A DNA stretch of 40,165 bases from Nitrosovibrio sp. Nv4 (GTDB lineage Bacteria; Pseudomonadota; Alphaproteobacteria; Acetobacterales; Acetobacteraceae), in the NCBI GenBank assembly GCA_943330455.2, contig CALQHT020000017.1, positions 1-40,165 on the forward strand, in the 5' to 3' direction. Within the stretch, counting starts at the first letter, position 1, and every line of letters starts with the position of its first letter. Of this stretch, positions 33,161 through 40,165 are shown in pieces. The notes below the pieces were generated by a model. That model was not told the origin of the DNA. It worked only from the letters and a program-made list of their open reading frames with translations, and ran no database searches. Both the position numbers and the translations under genes were made by a program.

Positions 33161-33274
33161 ATGACGGAGGACAACGTGGCCGGGCTGATCGCCTTTCTGT
33201 GCGGACCGTACGGCGGCGATATCAACGGCGCCGACCTGCCGATCGACGGGGCCTGGCTCACCGGCCGCGGTTGA
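33161..33274 (+). pseudogene. C-terminal fragment of an SDR gene
   Basis: The frame encodes MTEDNVAGLIAFLCGPYGGD followed by INGADLPIDGAWLTGRG and a stop. This is the usual C-terminal end of a short-chain dehydrogenase (loop, small helix, and GADLPIDGAW final strand). The rest of the gene is absent: upstream codons lose all resemblance. It is on the opposite strand to the intact SDR and not a copy of its C-terminus, so it is probably the remnant of another gene lost by deletion. It could be expressed as a 37-residue peptide, but I see no ribosome-binding site. Confidence 0.65.
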
Positions 33275-33388
33275 AGGACGGCGCCCCGATCCCACCGACC
33301 GATAAGCTGTCCGGCGGCGTGGTGTCTGATGTTCGGTATCCGTGATAGGTTTCGACCCTTGAGGTATGGGTCGAATCAGGGAGGCGGC

Positions 33389-34813
33389 ATGACACGCGCG
33401 GTCTGGGTAATCGTTGCCCTGATGATGACGACCGAGGCCGGGGCGTATGGGCGTTGCACCTCGGAGACCAGTACGGAGCTGGATTGTGTCGCGATGACCA
33501 GCACCCTGAGCGCCGTTGCCCCGATCGACCGGCCAACTCTGGCCTGGCCGGCAGCGGTTGCCGATGGTCCGTTCGGGGTGGCCATCCCGACCACGCGGCC
33601 GATGGCCGACCGGAGCGACGATGCCGACGCCCCGCTTCGTTTGGCACTCAATCCGCCATCGTCGCCGCAACAGCCCGCCCGCGCCCCTGCCACGGTCGAT
33701 CCCGTGGCGTTCAACGTCATGATGAAGGAGTTGCTGGCGACCAACGGCCTGGACGCCACGTTGCGGGTACGGTCGGTCGGACGGTACGGCGTGGAACCGG
33801 CCGGCCATTCGGAAGTCAGTATCCGCTACCTCCCCGCCTACAAGGGCGGGCCCAAGACCGTCGTGCAGAATGCCCTGCAGGTGACAACCCAGGTTGCCGG
33901 GGCGCCGAATGACAGCCATTGGACCACGTTGTCGCTGTTGGAATATGGCGGCACCGGCGGAACCGGCCAGCACGTCGCCAGCTACGCGCAGGCAAACCGC
34001 CGGACCTTTGCTCCAGGTGGCCCCAAGGACAATCCGCAAATCTGGGCCAGCACCTTCGAATCCAACGACATGACGGGGCAGCGATCCAGCCGGACCGGGG
34101 CGCAGATCACCACCGAGTTCGATCTGGCGGCCAACGACCTGGACGATGCGGATGAGCGCACCGTGATGGTCCTGTGGGCCAAGCGCTGGGACAAGGCGGG
34201 TCCGAACGCCGAGTTCCGGGCCGCGGTCACGGTCGTGACGGACGGGTGGCATAACCCGGCGAGCGTTCACCAAGCCTCGTTCAAGAGTGTGTTCCAGATC
34301 TGGGCCCATTACAGCCAGGCGGTGCTCGACATGCGGCGGGCCACGCAGGACGCCGGCGGCAATGCGATCTGGATGCGGGCAAATCAGACGATCGGCCTGG
34401 ACACCGCCGGTCGAGATGGGGCCGCCGTCGCGCGCCTGTCCAGCGACGGCGCGTCGGTGATTTCGTCGGTGCCCATTGTGGCGACTGCCGGGACAAGTGG
34501 TGCCCAGGTGGTGAATTTCAGCCAGTTCGCCCCCAACAACGCGCCGGTCGGTTTCACGCGCCTGCCCGGTGGGTTGTTGCTGCAATGGGGACGCGCCAGC
34601 ACGGATGGCAGTGGTGCGGTCAACGTGACCTTTCCCACCGGGTTCGCCACCCGCGCTCATTCCATCACAATCACCCCCAATGCGACGGGGGGATCGCTGG
34701 CGGTGGCGATGAACGCGCTGCCCCGCGGAACCAACGCGTTCACCGCTTCTGCGACCGATCCCGGTGGGCGAGGCGTTCCGGTGAATTTCTATTGGATGGC
34801 GATCGGGAATTGA
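33389..34813 (+). CDS. Secreted protein with phage tail-fibre-like (gp53-type) C-terminal domain
   Basis: 474 residues from an ATG preceded by AGGGAGG. The N-terminus MTRAVWVIVALMMTTEAGA is a signal peptide. The middle (about residues 110-330) is rich in Asn/Thr/Gly with beta-sheet character and no recognised family. The last 85 residues (GFTRLPGGLLLQWGRASTDG, then VNVTFPTGFATRAHSITITP and VNFYWMAIGN) match the putative tail-fibre gp53-like C-terminal domain, normally at the tip of phage fibres. No other phage genes are nearby. It is followed 46 nt later by a small exported protein, possibly a partner. Confidence 0.75.
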   Translation: MTRAVWVIVALMMTTEAGAYGRCTSETSTELDCVAMTSTLSAVAPIDRPTLAWPAAVADGPFGVAIPTTRPMADRSDDADAPLRLALNPPSSPQQPARAPATVDPVAFNVMMKELLATNGLDATLRVRSVGRYGVEPAGHSEVSIRYLPAYKGGPKTVVQNALQVTTQVAGAPNDSHWTTLSLLEYGGTGGTGQHVASYAQANRRTFAPGGPKDNPQIWASTFESNDMTGQRSSRTGAQITTEFDLAANDLDDADERTVMVLWAKRWDKAGPNAEFRAAVTVVTDGWHNPASVHQASFKSVFQIWAHYSQAVLDMRRATQDAGGNAIWMRANQTIGLDTAGRDGAAVARLSSDGASVISSVPIVATAGTSGAQVVNFSQFAPNNAPVGFTRLPGGLLLQWGRASTDGSGAVNVTFPTGFATRAHSITITPNATGGSLAVAMNALPRGTNAFTASATDPGGRGVPVNFYWMAIGN

Positions 34814-34859
34814 AACCCGTCGCTGATCGCCGGTTAAACCCCACTGGGAAGGCGCAATC

Positions 34860-35126
34860 ATGAGACTGTCATGCCTGCTGATCGCGATGGTTCTTGCATG
34901 GCCGGCCCGGGCGCAAGCCCCGCTGCCATCGGAGCCGTATGCCGTGGTTCTGCCGCCCCAGACCTTTCAGGCGATCGTCAATTACCTCAAGCGACAGCCC
35001 TGGGAGGAAGCGCAGCCGTTGATGGCTGCCCTTGCCCAAGCCGCCCAGGCCTCTGCGCCGAAAGGAGCGTCGGGTGTCAAGATCGACGGCGACGACAAGG
35101 CCCTGGATGGCGGGAAGGCCCGGTAG
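34860..35126 (+). CDS. Small exported hypothetical protein
   Basis: 88 residues with a signal peptide (MRLSCLLIAMVLAWPARAQA) and a short mature part, PLPSEPYAVVLPPQTFQAIV, NYLKRQPWEEAQPLMAAL and a Lys/Asp-rich tail. GGAAGG precedes the ATG by about 7 nt. I do not recognise a family. It directly follows the secreted tail-fibre-domain protein (46-nt gap), so the two may be co-transcribed, and the hairpin at 35126-35154 closes the unit. Confidence 0.7.
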   Translation: MRLSCLLIAMVLAWPARAQAPLPSEPYAVVLPPQTFQAIVNYLKRQPWEEAQPLMAALAQAAQASAPKGASGVKIDGDDKALDGGKAR

Positions 35127-35154
35127 GCTGGGGCTCTCCTGTCTCCCTCCAGCC
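35126..35154. terminator. Hairpin between converging small genes
   Basis: GGCTGG / CCAGCC with an intervening 17 nt, flanked by CCCGG and GGG. It overlaps the stop of the upstream plus-strand gene and fills the 31-bp gap to the minus-strand gene. No T-run. Confidence 0.35.
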
Positions 35155-35157
35155 GGG

Positions 35158-35421
35158 TCATGCCGGCGTCAAATTCCCAGCATGATCCGCGTATTGCGTC
35201 GAAGTATCGCTCGCCGAACCGCCGCCGGCCTGAATGTCTCGGAAGAAGACGGCCAACTCGGCGGGCGATCCCGCGAACACCTGCCTTGCCTCCGGATCTG
35301 GCGCCTGTTGTGCCTGTTTCAGCGAGTGAATTCTCACCTGACCTCTCACCACGGTCACCACCATCTGATCCTGGACGCAAGGTTGCTCCAACAACGGCTC
35401 GTTCTCGCTTGGTGTGCTCAT
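35158..35421 (-). CDS. Small hypothetical protein
   Basis: 87 residues from an ATG with AAGGAG 10 nt upstream. Sequence begins MSTPSENEPLLEQPCVQDQM and continues with VVTVVRGQVRIHSLKQAQQA, then PAELAVFFRDIQAGG and a polar tail. No signal peptide, membrane segment or known domain. The good ribosome-binding site and balanced composition favour a real gene. It is divergent from pntAA by 230 bp. A longer in-frame extension upstream has no Shine-Dalgarno and looks spurious. Confidence 0.55.
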   Translation of the reverse strand: MSTPSENEPLLEQPCVQDQMVVTVVRGQVRIHSLKQAQQAPDPEARQVFAGSPAELAVFFRDIQAGGGSASDTSTQYADHAGNLTPA

Positions 35422-35651
35422 GCGGTTTCCGCTCCTTGGAGGTAGGTCACGGGTGCGATCCTGCGGCGGTATGGGTTTCCAAGTCCTTAAGATTGGCCCG
35501 CTTCCTGGCATCAATCCGCGGTACATGGGGCACTGGGTCTTGCATGCGCTGCCCTCGCGGTGCATTGGATATCGGCAGAACCGTCCGGGCCGGCGAGCGG
35601 TTGTCAGCGTGCTCCCCTGCATGAAGGCCCCCGAAGAGAGGATTGATACGG

Positions 35652-36791
35652 ATGCGCCTTGCGGTGCTGAGGGAAAGACGCGTGGCCGAGGCCCGCGTGG
35701 CGGCCACCCCCGAAACGGTCAAACGCCTGATTGTCCTTGGTCTGACGGTTGCGGTCGAGACTGGCGCCGGTGCGACCGCTTCCATTCCCGACGCTGAATT
35801 CGCGGCTGCCGGTGCAGAAATCGCGGCCGATCCGGCCGCCGCGCTCGCCGGCGCGGGCATCGTCTTCGCGGTGCAGGCGCCGGAAGCGGCGGAACGAGCG
35901 CTCATCCCGCGCGGTGCGTTGCTGGTGTGTATCGCGGGCGCGTTCTCCGATCCGGACCTGGTGCCGAACCTGGCTGCTGGCGGTATCGACACGGCGGCGA
36001 TGGAGTTGCTGCCTCGCATCACAAGGGCCCAGGCGATGGACGTGCTGTCCAGCCAGTCCAATCTGGCCGGCTATCGGTCGGTGATCGAGGCGGGGAACGC
36101 GTTCCAGCGTGGCTTCCCGATGATGATGACCGCGGCCGGCACCGTGCCGCCGGCGCGTGTGTTTGTGATCGGCGCCGGCGTTGCCGGTTTGCAGGCCATC
36201 GCCACGGCTCGGCGGTTGGGGGCGATCGTATCCGCGACCGATGTGCGCCCCGCGGCGAAGGAGGAGATCAAGTCCCTCGGCGCCACGTTCGTCGGGGTGG
36301 AGGATGAGGAAACCGCGGGTCAGACCGGCGCCTATGCCCGTGAGATGAGCGATGCGTTTCGCCAGAAACAGGCGGACCTGATGGCCACGACGGTCGCCAA
36401 GAACGATATCGTGATCTGCACCGCTTTGGTGATGGGACGGCGCGCGCCGACCATCGTGACGGAGGCGATGGTGCAATCGATGCGCCCCGGCAGCATCGTC
36501 GTCGATCTGGCGTCGGATGCCGGCGGCAACTGTGCGGCGACCGTGCCGGGGCAGAGCATCGTGACTCCGAACGGCGTGACCATCCTGGGCTACAATAACT
36601 GGCCGAGCAGGATTTCGGTGGCGTCGAGCGCGTTGTATGCGCGGAATCTGCTGACGTTCCTGACCACGTTCTGGGACAAGGACGCCAAGGCGCCGAAATT
36701 GCCCGACACCGACGATATCGTGAAGGGCGTCCTGCTGACGCGTGGCGGCGCGATCGTGCACCCGAGCTTCCTGCCTTCCCAGGCCGCCTGA
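35652..36791 (+). CDS. pntAA: NAD(P) transhydrogenase alpha subunit, part 1
   Basis: 379 residues of the soluble NAD(H)-binding domain I. Seen: RLAVLRERRVAEARVAATPE at the N-terminus, VFVIGAGVAGLQAIATARRL as the nucleotide-binding fold, SATDVRPAAKEEIKSLGA, and SRISVASSALYARNLLTF near the end. With PntAB and PntB it forms the proton-translocating transhydrogenase that uses the proton gradient to make NADPH from NADH. The ATG at 35652 is preferred; a TTG three codons upstream is in frame. AGAGGA lies 11 nt before the ATG. It opens a three-gene operon. Confidence 0.95.
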   Translation: MRLAVLRERRVAEARVAATPETVKRLIVLGLTVAVETGAGATASIPDAEFAAAGAEIAADPAAALAGAGIVFAVQAPEAAERALIPRGALLVCIAGAFSDPDLVPNLAAGGIDTAAMELLPRITRAQAMDVLSSQSNLAGYRSVIEAGNAFQRGFPMMMTAAGTVPPARVFVIGAGVAGLQAIATARRLGAIVSATDVRPAAKEEIKSLGATFVGVEDEETAGQTGAYAREMSDAFRQKQADLMATTVAKNDIVICTALVMGRRAPTIVTEAMVQSMRPGSIVVDLASDAGGNCAATVPGQSIVTPNGVTILGYNNWPSRISVASSALYARNLLTFLTTFWDKDAKAPKLPDTDDIVKGVLLTRGGAIVHPSFLPSQAA

Positions 36792-36809
36792 GACCCGGAG
36801 ACCAGATCG

Positions 36810-37232
36810 ATGAACCCGAACCAGTTGGCGGAAGAGGCAACCCGCCTCGCGCAACGGGCGAACGAACTTGCCGCCCATGCGAAGGCACTGACAGCCGCGT
36901 TGCCGGTCGGGGCGCCCGAGGTCGATGCGTTCATATTTCTGCTCGCGATTTTTCTGATGGCCTGCTTCGTCGGCTATTATGTGGTGTGGAACGTGACGCC
37001 GGCGCTGCACTCGCCGCTGATGGCGGTGACCAACGCGATTTCGTCGGTGATTATCGTGGGTGCCATGCTGGCAACCGGCCTGGCGGAATCGCCCTGGGCG
37101 ATGGCGTTCGGGTTTATCGGCGTGACCTTGGCCTCGGTGAACATCTTCGGTGGGTTCGTCGTGACGCAGCGCATGTTGTCGATGTTCAAGCCACGTGGCG
37201 CCGCCGCCGCGCGAGCAGCAGACTCCAAGTAA
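36810..37232 (+). CDS. pntAB: NAD(P) transhydrogenase alpha subunit, part 2 (membrane)
   Basis: 140 residues: an N-terminal amphipathic helix ([20 protein letters not shown]) followed by membrane helices ([57 protein letters not shown]). It is the transmembrane alpha-2 subunit that carries part of the proton path. The split of the alpha chain into two genes is the Rhodospirillum-type arrangement. It lies 18 nt after pntAA and 12 nt before pntB, so the three are co-transcribed. Confidence 0.95.
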   Translation: MNPNQLAEEATRLAQRANELAAHAKALTAALPVGAPEVDAFIFLLAIFLMACFVGYYVVWNVTPALHSPLMAVTNAISSVIIVGAMLATGLAESPWAMAFGFIGVTLASVNIFGGFVVTQRMLSMFKPRGAAAARAADSK

Positions 37233-37244
37233 GAGAAATCGGCC

Positions 37245-38654
37245 ATGTCCCCCAGCCTGACCTCGCTCGCCTATCTGGTCGCCTCCGTCCTGTTCGTGCT
37301 GGCGTTGCGCGGCCTGTCCAGCCCGGTGACGTCCCGCCAGGGCAACCGGTTCGGCATGATCGGCATGGGCATCGCCGTTGTTGCGACGTTGCTGCACCAT
37401 GGCATGGGAGGCTGGGGCTATCTGCTGATCCTGCTGGGGATCGTCATCGGCGGTGGGATCGGCGTTGCCGTGGCACTGCGCATCCAGATGACCGCCTTGC
37501 CGCAATTGGTGGCGGCGTTTCACTCGTTGGTCGGCCTTGCGGCGGTGTTCGTGGCGGCGGCCGCGCTGAATGCGCCGGTTGCCTTTGGCATCGGTTCGCC
37601 GGGCAATATCCATGGCCAAAGCCTGATCGAAATGTCGCTTGGCCTGGCGATCGGGGCGATCACGTTCTCGGGTTCGTTGATCGCATTCGCAAAATTGCAG
37701 GCGTTGATGAAGGGTTCGCCGATCCTGTTTCCGGGGCAGCACAAGCTGAATCTGGGGCTTGGGATTCTGTTGGCGGTGCTGATCGTGGCGTTCGTCCTTT
37801 CTGGGGGCAATCAGGTTCTGTTCTGGATGATCGCGTTCCTGGCGCTGGGCCTGGGATTCCTGATCATCATCCCGATTGGCGGCGCCGATATGCCGGTCGT
37901 GGTGTCGATGCTGAACAGCTATTCCGGCTGGGCGGCGGCGGGGATCGGGTTCACCATCCAGAATCTGGCGCTGATCATCACCGGCTCCCTGGTCGGCGCT
38001 TCGGGCGCGATCCTGTCCTACATCATGTGCAAAGGCATGAACCGCAGCATCTTCAACGTGCTGCTGGGTGGGTTCGGCACCGATAGCGGCGTCGCCGGCC
38101 CAGCCGGCGCGGCCACGGGGGATCGGACGGTCAAGAGCGGCAACGCCGACGACGCGGCCTTCATCATGAAGAACGCGTCCAAGGTCATCATCGTCCCGGG
38201 CTATGGCATGGCCGTCGCTCAGGCCCAGCACGCGCTGCGGGAGATGGCGGACACGCTGAAAAAGGAAGGCGTCGAGGTCAAATACGCGATCCACCCGGTC
38301 GCCGGTCGAATGCCAGGGCACATGAATGTGCTGCTGGCCGAGGCAAACGTGCCGTACGATGAGGTGTTCGAGCTTGAGGAGATCAACAACGAGTTCTCCA
38401 CCGCCGACGTGGTTTATGTGATCGGGGCCAACGACGTGACCAATCCGGCCGCGAAGACGGATCCGTCTTCCGCGATTTACGGGATGCCGATTCTGGACGT
38501 GGAAAAGGCGGCGACGGTGCTGTTCGTGAAACGCTCGATGGCGTCCGGTTATGCCGGCGTGGACAACGAGCTGTTCTTCCGTCCGAACACGATGATGCTG
38601 TTCGGGGACGCGAAGAAGATGACCGAGGAAATCGTCCAAGGTATGGCACATTAA
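37245..38654 (+). CDS. pntB: NAD(P) transhydrogenase beta subunit
   Basis: 469 residues. About eight or nine membrane helices fill residues 1-270 (for example LAYLVASVLFVLALRGLSS and LGLGFLIIIPIGGADMPVVV). The C-terminal domain III binds NADP(H): KVIIVPGYGMAVAQAQHALR, HPVAGRMPGHMNVLLAEANV and VIGANDVTNPAAKTDPSSAI. GADMPVVVSMLNSYSGWAAA is the conserved core signature. It completes the transhydrogenase. Two weak hairpins (38669-38690 region and 38708-38723) follow the stop. Confidence 0.97.
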   Translation: MSPSLTSLAYLVASVLFVLALRGLSSPVTSRQGNRFGMIGMGIAVVATLLHHGMGGWGYLLILLGIVIGGGIGVAVALRIQMTALPQLVAAFHSLVGLAAVFVAAAALNAPVAFGIGSPGNIHGQSLIEMSLGLAIGAITFSGSLIAFAKLQALMKGSPILFPGQHKLNLGLGILLAVLIVAFVLSGGNQVLFWMIAFLALGLGFLIIIPIGGADMPVVVSMLNSYSGWAAAGIGFTIQNLALIITGSLVGASGAILSYIMCKGMNRSIFNVLLGGFGTDSGVAGPAGAATGDRTVKSGNADDAAFIMKNASKVIIVPGYGMAVAQAQHALREMADTLKKEGVEVKYAIHPVAGRMPGHMNVLLAEANVPYDEVFELEEINNEFSTADVVYVIGANDVTNPAAKTDPSSAIYGMPILDVEKAATVLFVKRSMASGYAGVDNELFFRPNTMMLFGDAKKMTEEIVQGMAH

Positions 38655-39073
38655 GCTTAGTCAGATGTGTGGCGCTGTGATTTGCCACAATGGCGGAGAT
38701 CGGAAGGCGGGACCCTCATCCCGAGACATGACGGCCGCAAGTGACAATAATGTTGCAGGTTCACCGCGTATGATGTCGAATAGGTGACCGAGTGGATGTG
38801 TTGGTGCCACGTCTGGAGAGTTGGTCCACCGGAGGTCCGAGGTCTTTAGACTGATGGTGTGGGCCGTGGATTCTAGGACGAAACCCGGGCCGACGTTGAG
38901 CCCGCGGCATACGGCAAGAATGTGCGGACCACGCCGATCCGGCCGTCTTCACAGGAGTTATCGCGCTAAACCATTTGCTAAGAAGCCGCGCGCTGTGAGG
39001 GTTTTGATCAATCTGCAAGGTTTGGTGGTCGATATATGACCATATCTTACCGCTCGGTTACGGAAAGGCCGTT
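38655..39073. other. Intergenic region between pntB and the sulfotransferase
   Basis: About 420 bp with small hairpins near pntB (CGGGA/TCCCG at 38708-38723) and a progressive fall in GC towards 39000. No gene, RNA or promoter is convincing here; the composition shift suggests a junction with DNA of different origin. Confidence 0.4.
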
Positions 39074-40084
39074 ATGGTTGCCGATTTAAATTTGAACGAC
39101 GGTCTTATTCTTCGCGGCGGCCAGTCACTCGAGGTCTCCAATGGCACTGCCGAGAGAACGATCATCATCACGGGCATAGCCCGATCCGGAACAACGATGA
39201 TGGCTGCTATTCTCCGGCAGGCCGGACTCTTCATCGGCGAAAGAGTATATGAAACCGAGGAGGATGTCAGTTTTGTCCACATTGCGTCAGGCGGATTTAA
39301 AGATCTCTTGCCAAGCCTGATTGCGCAGCGGAACAAACGTCATCCAATCTGGGGTTTCAAGCTTCCTAATCTCCATGCCCAGTTCTTGTGGAGCGATTTG
39401 GCGCTGTTTCGGAACCTGCGATTGGTTGTCGTCTATCGCGATCCTGTTGCGGTGTCGCTCCGGCACTCCCTGGCCGAGCGGTTTGGAGAACAAGAAGATA
39501 CATTGTACGATTCGATCCGCGCTCTTGAGGCACAAACCCGCTTCATCGACAAGATTGGACGTCCTGCGTTGCTGGTCAGTTACGAGAAAATGCTAACGAT
39601 TCCTGAAAAACTGCTGGGGCAAATTTTCGATTTCTGTTCCCTCCACCCAGACGCTGATGCGATGACAGATATTATTGACAAAATAAGACCGAATAACGAA
39701 AAATACATCTCGGGTGCGACGCGGAGTTTCTCGGGGAGCGTCGACCATGTCTTGAAGAACCAATTGTCTGGCTGGTGTCAGGAGCGGGACTCCTTGACCC
39801 CAGTATTGGTAGATCTATTTATAGACGACAAGCTGGTTGACAGCAAACTATCCAATGTGTTCAGAACAGACTTGATGGACGCCGGGGTAGCCAATGGCGC
39901 GCGCGGGTTTATTTTTGATCTGGAGCGTCTCGAAATTAACGACGAATCCATAATTCGGGTAAAAGTTAGCCGGCGCACGGTTGAGTTGGATAATAGTGGC
40001 AAGAAATTGAGGGAGTATTGTAACTGCCCAGGTTCCCCTGGCTCGGTGAGTTCGCCGGGCCACGCCGCGAGCAGGCGATTTTGA
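39074..40084 (+). CDS. Sulfotransferase family protein with C-terminal beta module
   Basis: 336 residues from an ATG with GGAAAGG about 7 nt upstream. The PAPS 5'-phosphosulfate loop is GIARSGTT at 34-41, and the 3'-phosphate segment is VVVYRDPVAVSLRHS with Arg122 and Ser128. Residues about 90-200 are the helical sulfotransferase core. The last third (LFIDDKLVDSKLSNVFRTDL, then MDAGVANGARGFIFDLERLE) is a small beta module that recurs at the ends of glycan-modifying enzymes. It probably sulfates a surface glycan or similar acceptor. GC is visibly lower than in neighbours. Start of an unfinished region; 40085-40165 shows no gene. Confidence 0.85.
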   Translation: MVADLNLNDGLILRGGQSLEVSNGTAERTIIITGIARSGTTMMAAILRQAGLFIGERVYETEEDVSFVHIASGGFKDLLPSLIAQRNKRHPIWGFKLPNLHAQFLWSDLALFRNLRLVVVYRDPVAVSLRHSLAERFGEQEDTLYDSIRALEAQTRFIDKIGRPALLVSYEKMLTIPEKLLGQIFDFCSLHPDADAMTDIIDKIRPNNEKYISGATRSFSGSVDHVLKNQLSGWCQERDSLTPVLVDLFIDDKLVDSKLSNVFRTDLMDAGVANGARGFIFDLERLEINDESIIRVKVSRRTVELDNSGKKLREYCNCPGSPGSVSSPGHAASRRF

Positions 40085-40165
40085 TGTAGCGGCGGCGCAA
40101 TCTCCGATTGACAGAGGGGTAGGTTCCAGATTCGAAGGGGTCGGTGGAACACGCCGCCATTAGCC

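Noticed and set aside
35604-38651. A 1015-codon open frame on the minus strand
   Set aside because: It is antisense to pntAA, pntAB and pntB, which have clear family motifs; His/Arg/Gln-rich composition is typical of a high-GC shadow frame.

Overview
The window is about 40 kb of high-GC chromosomal DNA. Gene content and order point to an alphaproteobacterium, most likely Rhodospirillales and probably Acetobacteraceae. The main anchors are the housekeeping run tRNA-Leu, tig, clpP, clpX, lon, hupB, tRNA-Val, a GapR (DUF2312) nucleoid protein, and a three-subunit pntAA-pntAB-pntB transhydrogenase. The family-level placement is inference from gene content; no rRNA is present.

Layout. 1-1,770: a tiny ORF of doubtful status, a hairpin terminator, and a PEP-CTERM surface protein gene (minus) with a sigma-54-type promoter. 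1,770-3,827: a minus-strand cluster (small HTH protein, DUF6362, DUF1194/VWA) divergent from an XRE regulator whose predicted mRNA is leaderless. 3,921-6,170: a glycine-zipper lipoprotein and a GT4-like glycosyltransferase. 6,207-10,660: a minus-strand run (uronate dehydrogenase-like, GST, glyoxalase-like, SCO1) divergent from an amidase. 10,713-11,358: a HigB/HigA-type toxin-antitoxin pair with a palindrome inside its predicted promoter. 11,541-11,812: a non-coding element with 40-bp imperfect terminal inverted repeats. 12,024-15,433: DUF1330, GDSL hydrolase, an enolase-superfamily dehydratase and an IclR regulator. 15,767-23,082: the protein quality-control block. 23,093-26,554: pyruvate kinase with glycerate 2-kinase (ttuE/ttuD-like), DUF1244 and GapR. 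26,766-32,202: acyl-CoA ligase, oligoendopeptidase F, a DUF559 nuclease-like ORF lying between perfect 47-bp inverted repeats, and an ABC1/UbiB-family kinase-like gene. 32,273-35,421: an SDR, an SDR tail fragment, a secreted protein ending in a phage tail-fibre-like domain, and two small hypothetical genes. 35,652-38,654: pnt operon. 39,074-40,084: a sulfotransferase of lower GC.

How the parts may work together. Trigger factor, ClpP/ClpX and Lon form a folding and proteolysis neighbourhood, with HU behind them. Uronate dehydrogenase, the enolase-superfamily enzyme with its IclR neighbour, glycerate kinase and pyruvate kinase would fit oxidation of sugar acids towards pyruvate, but they lie in separate transcription units and this link is inference. 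The most unusual object is the DUF559 cassette at 30,414-30,834: a single nuclease-like ORF bounded by identical inverted 47-mers, each of which can itself fold into a hairpin, inserted between two co-directional genes.
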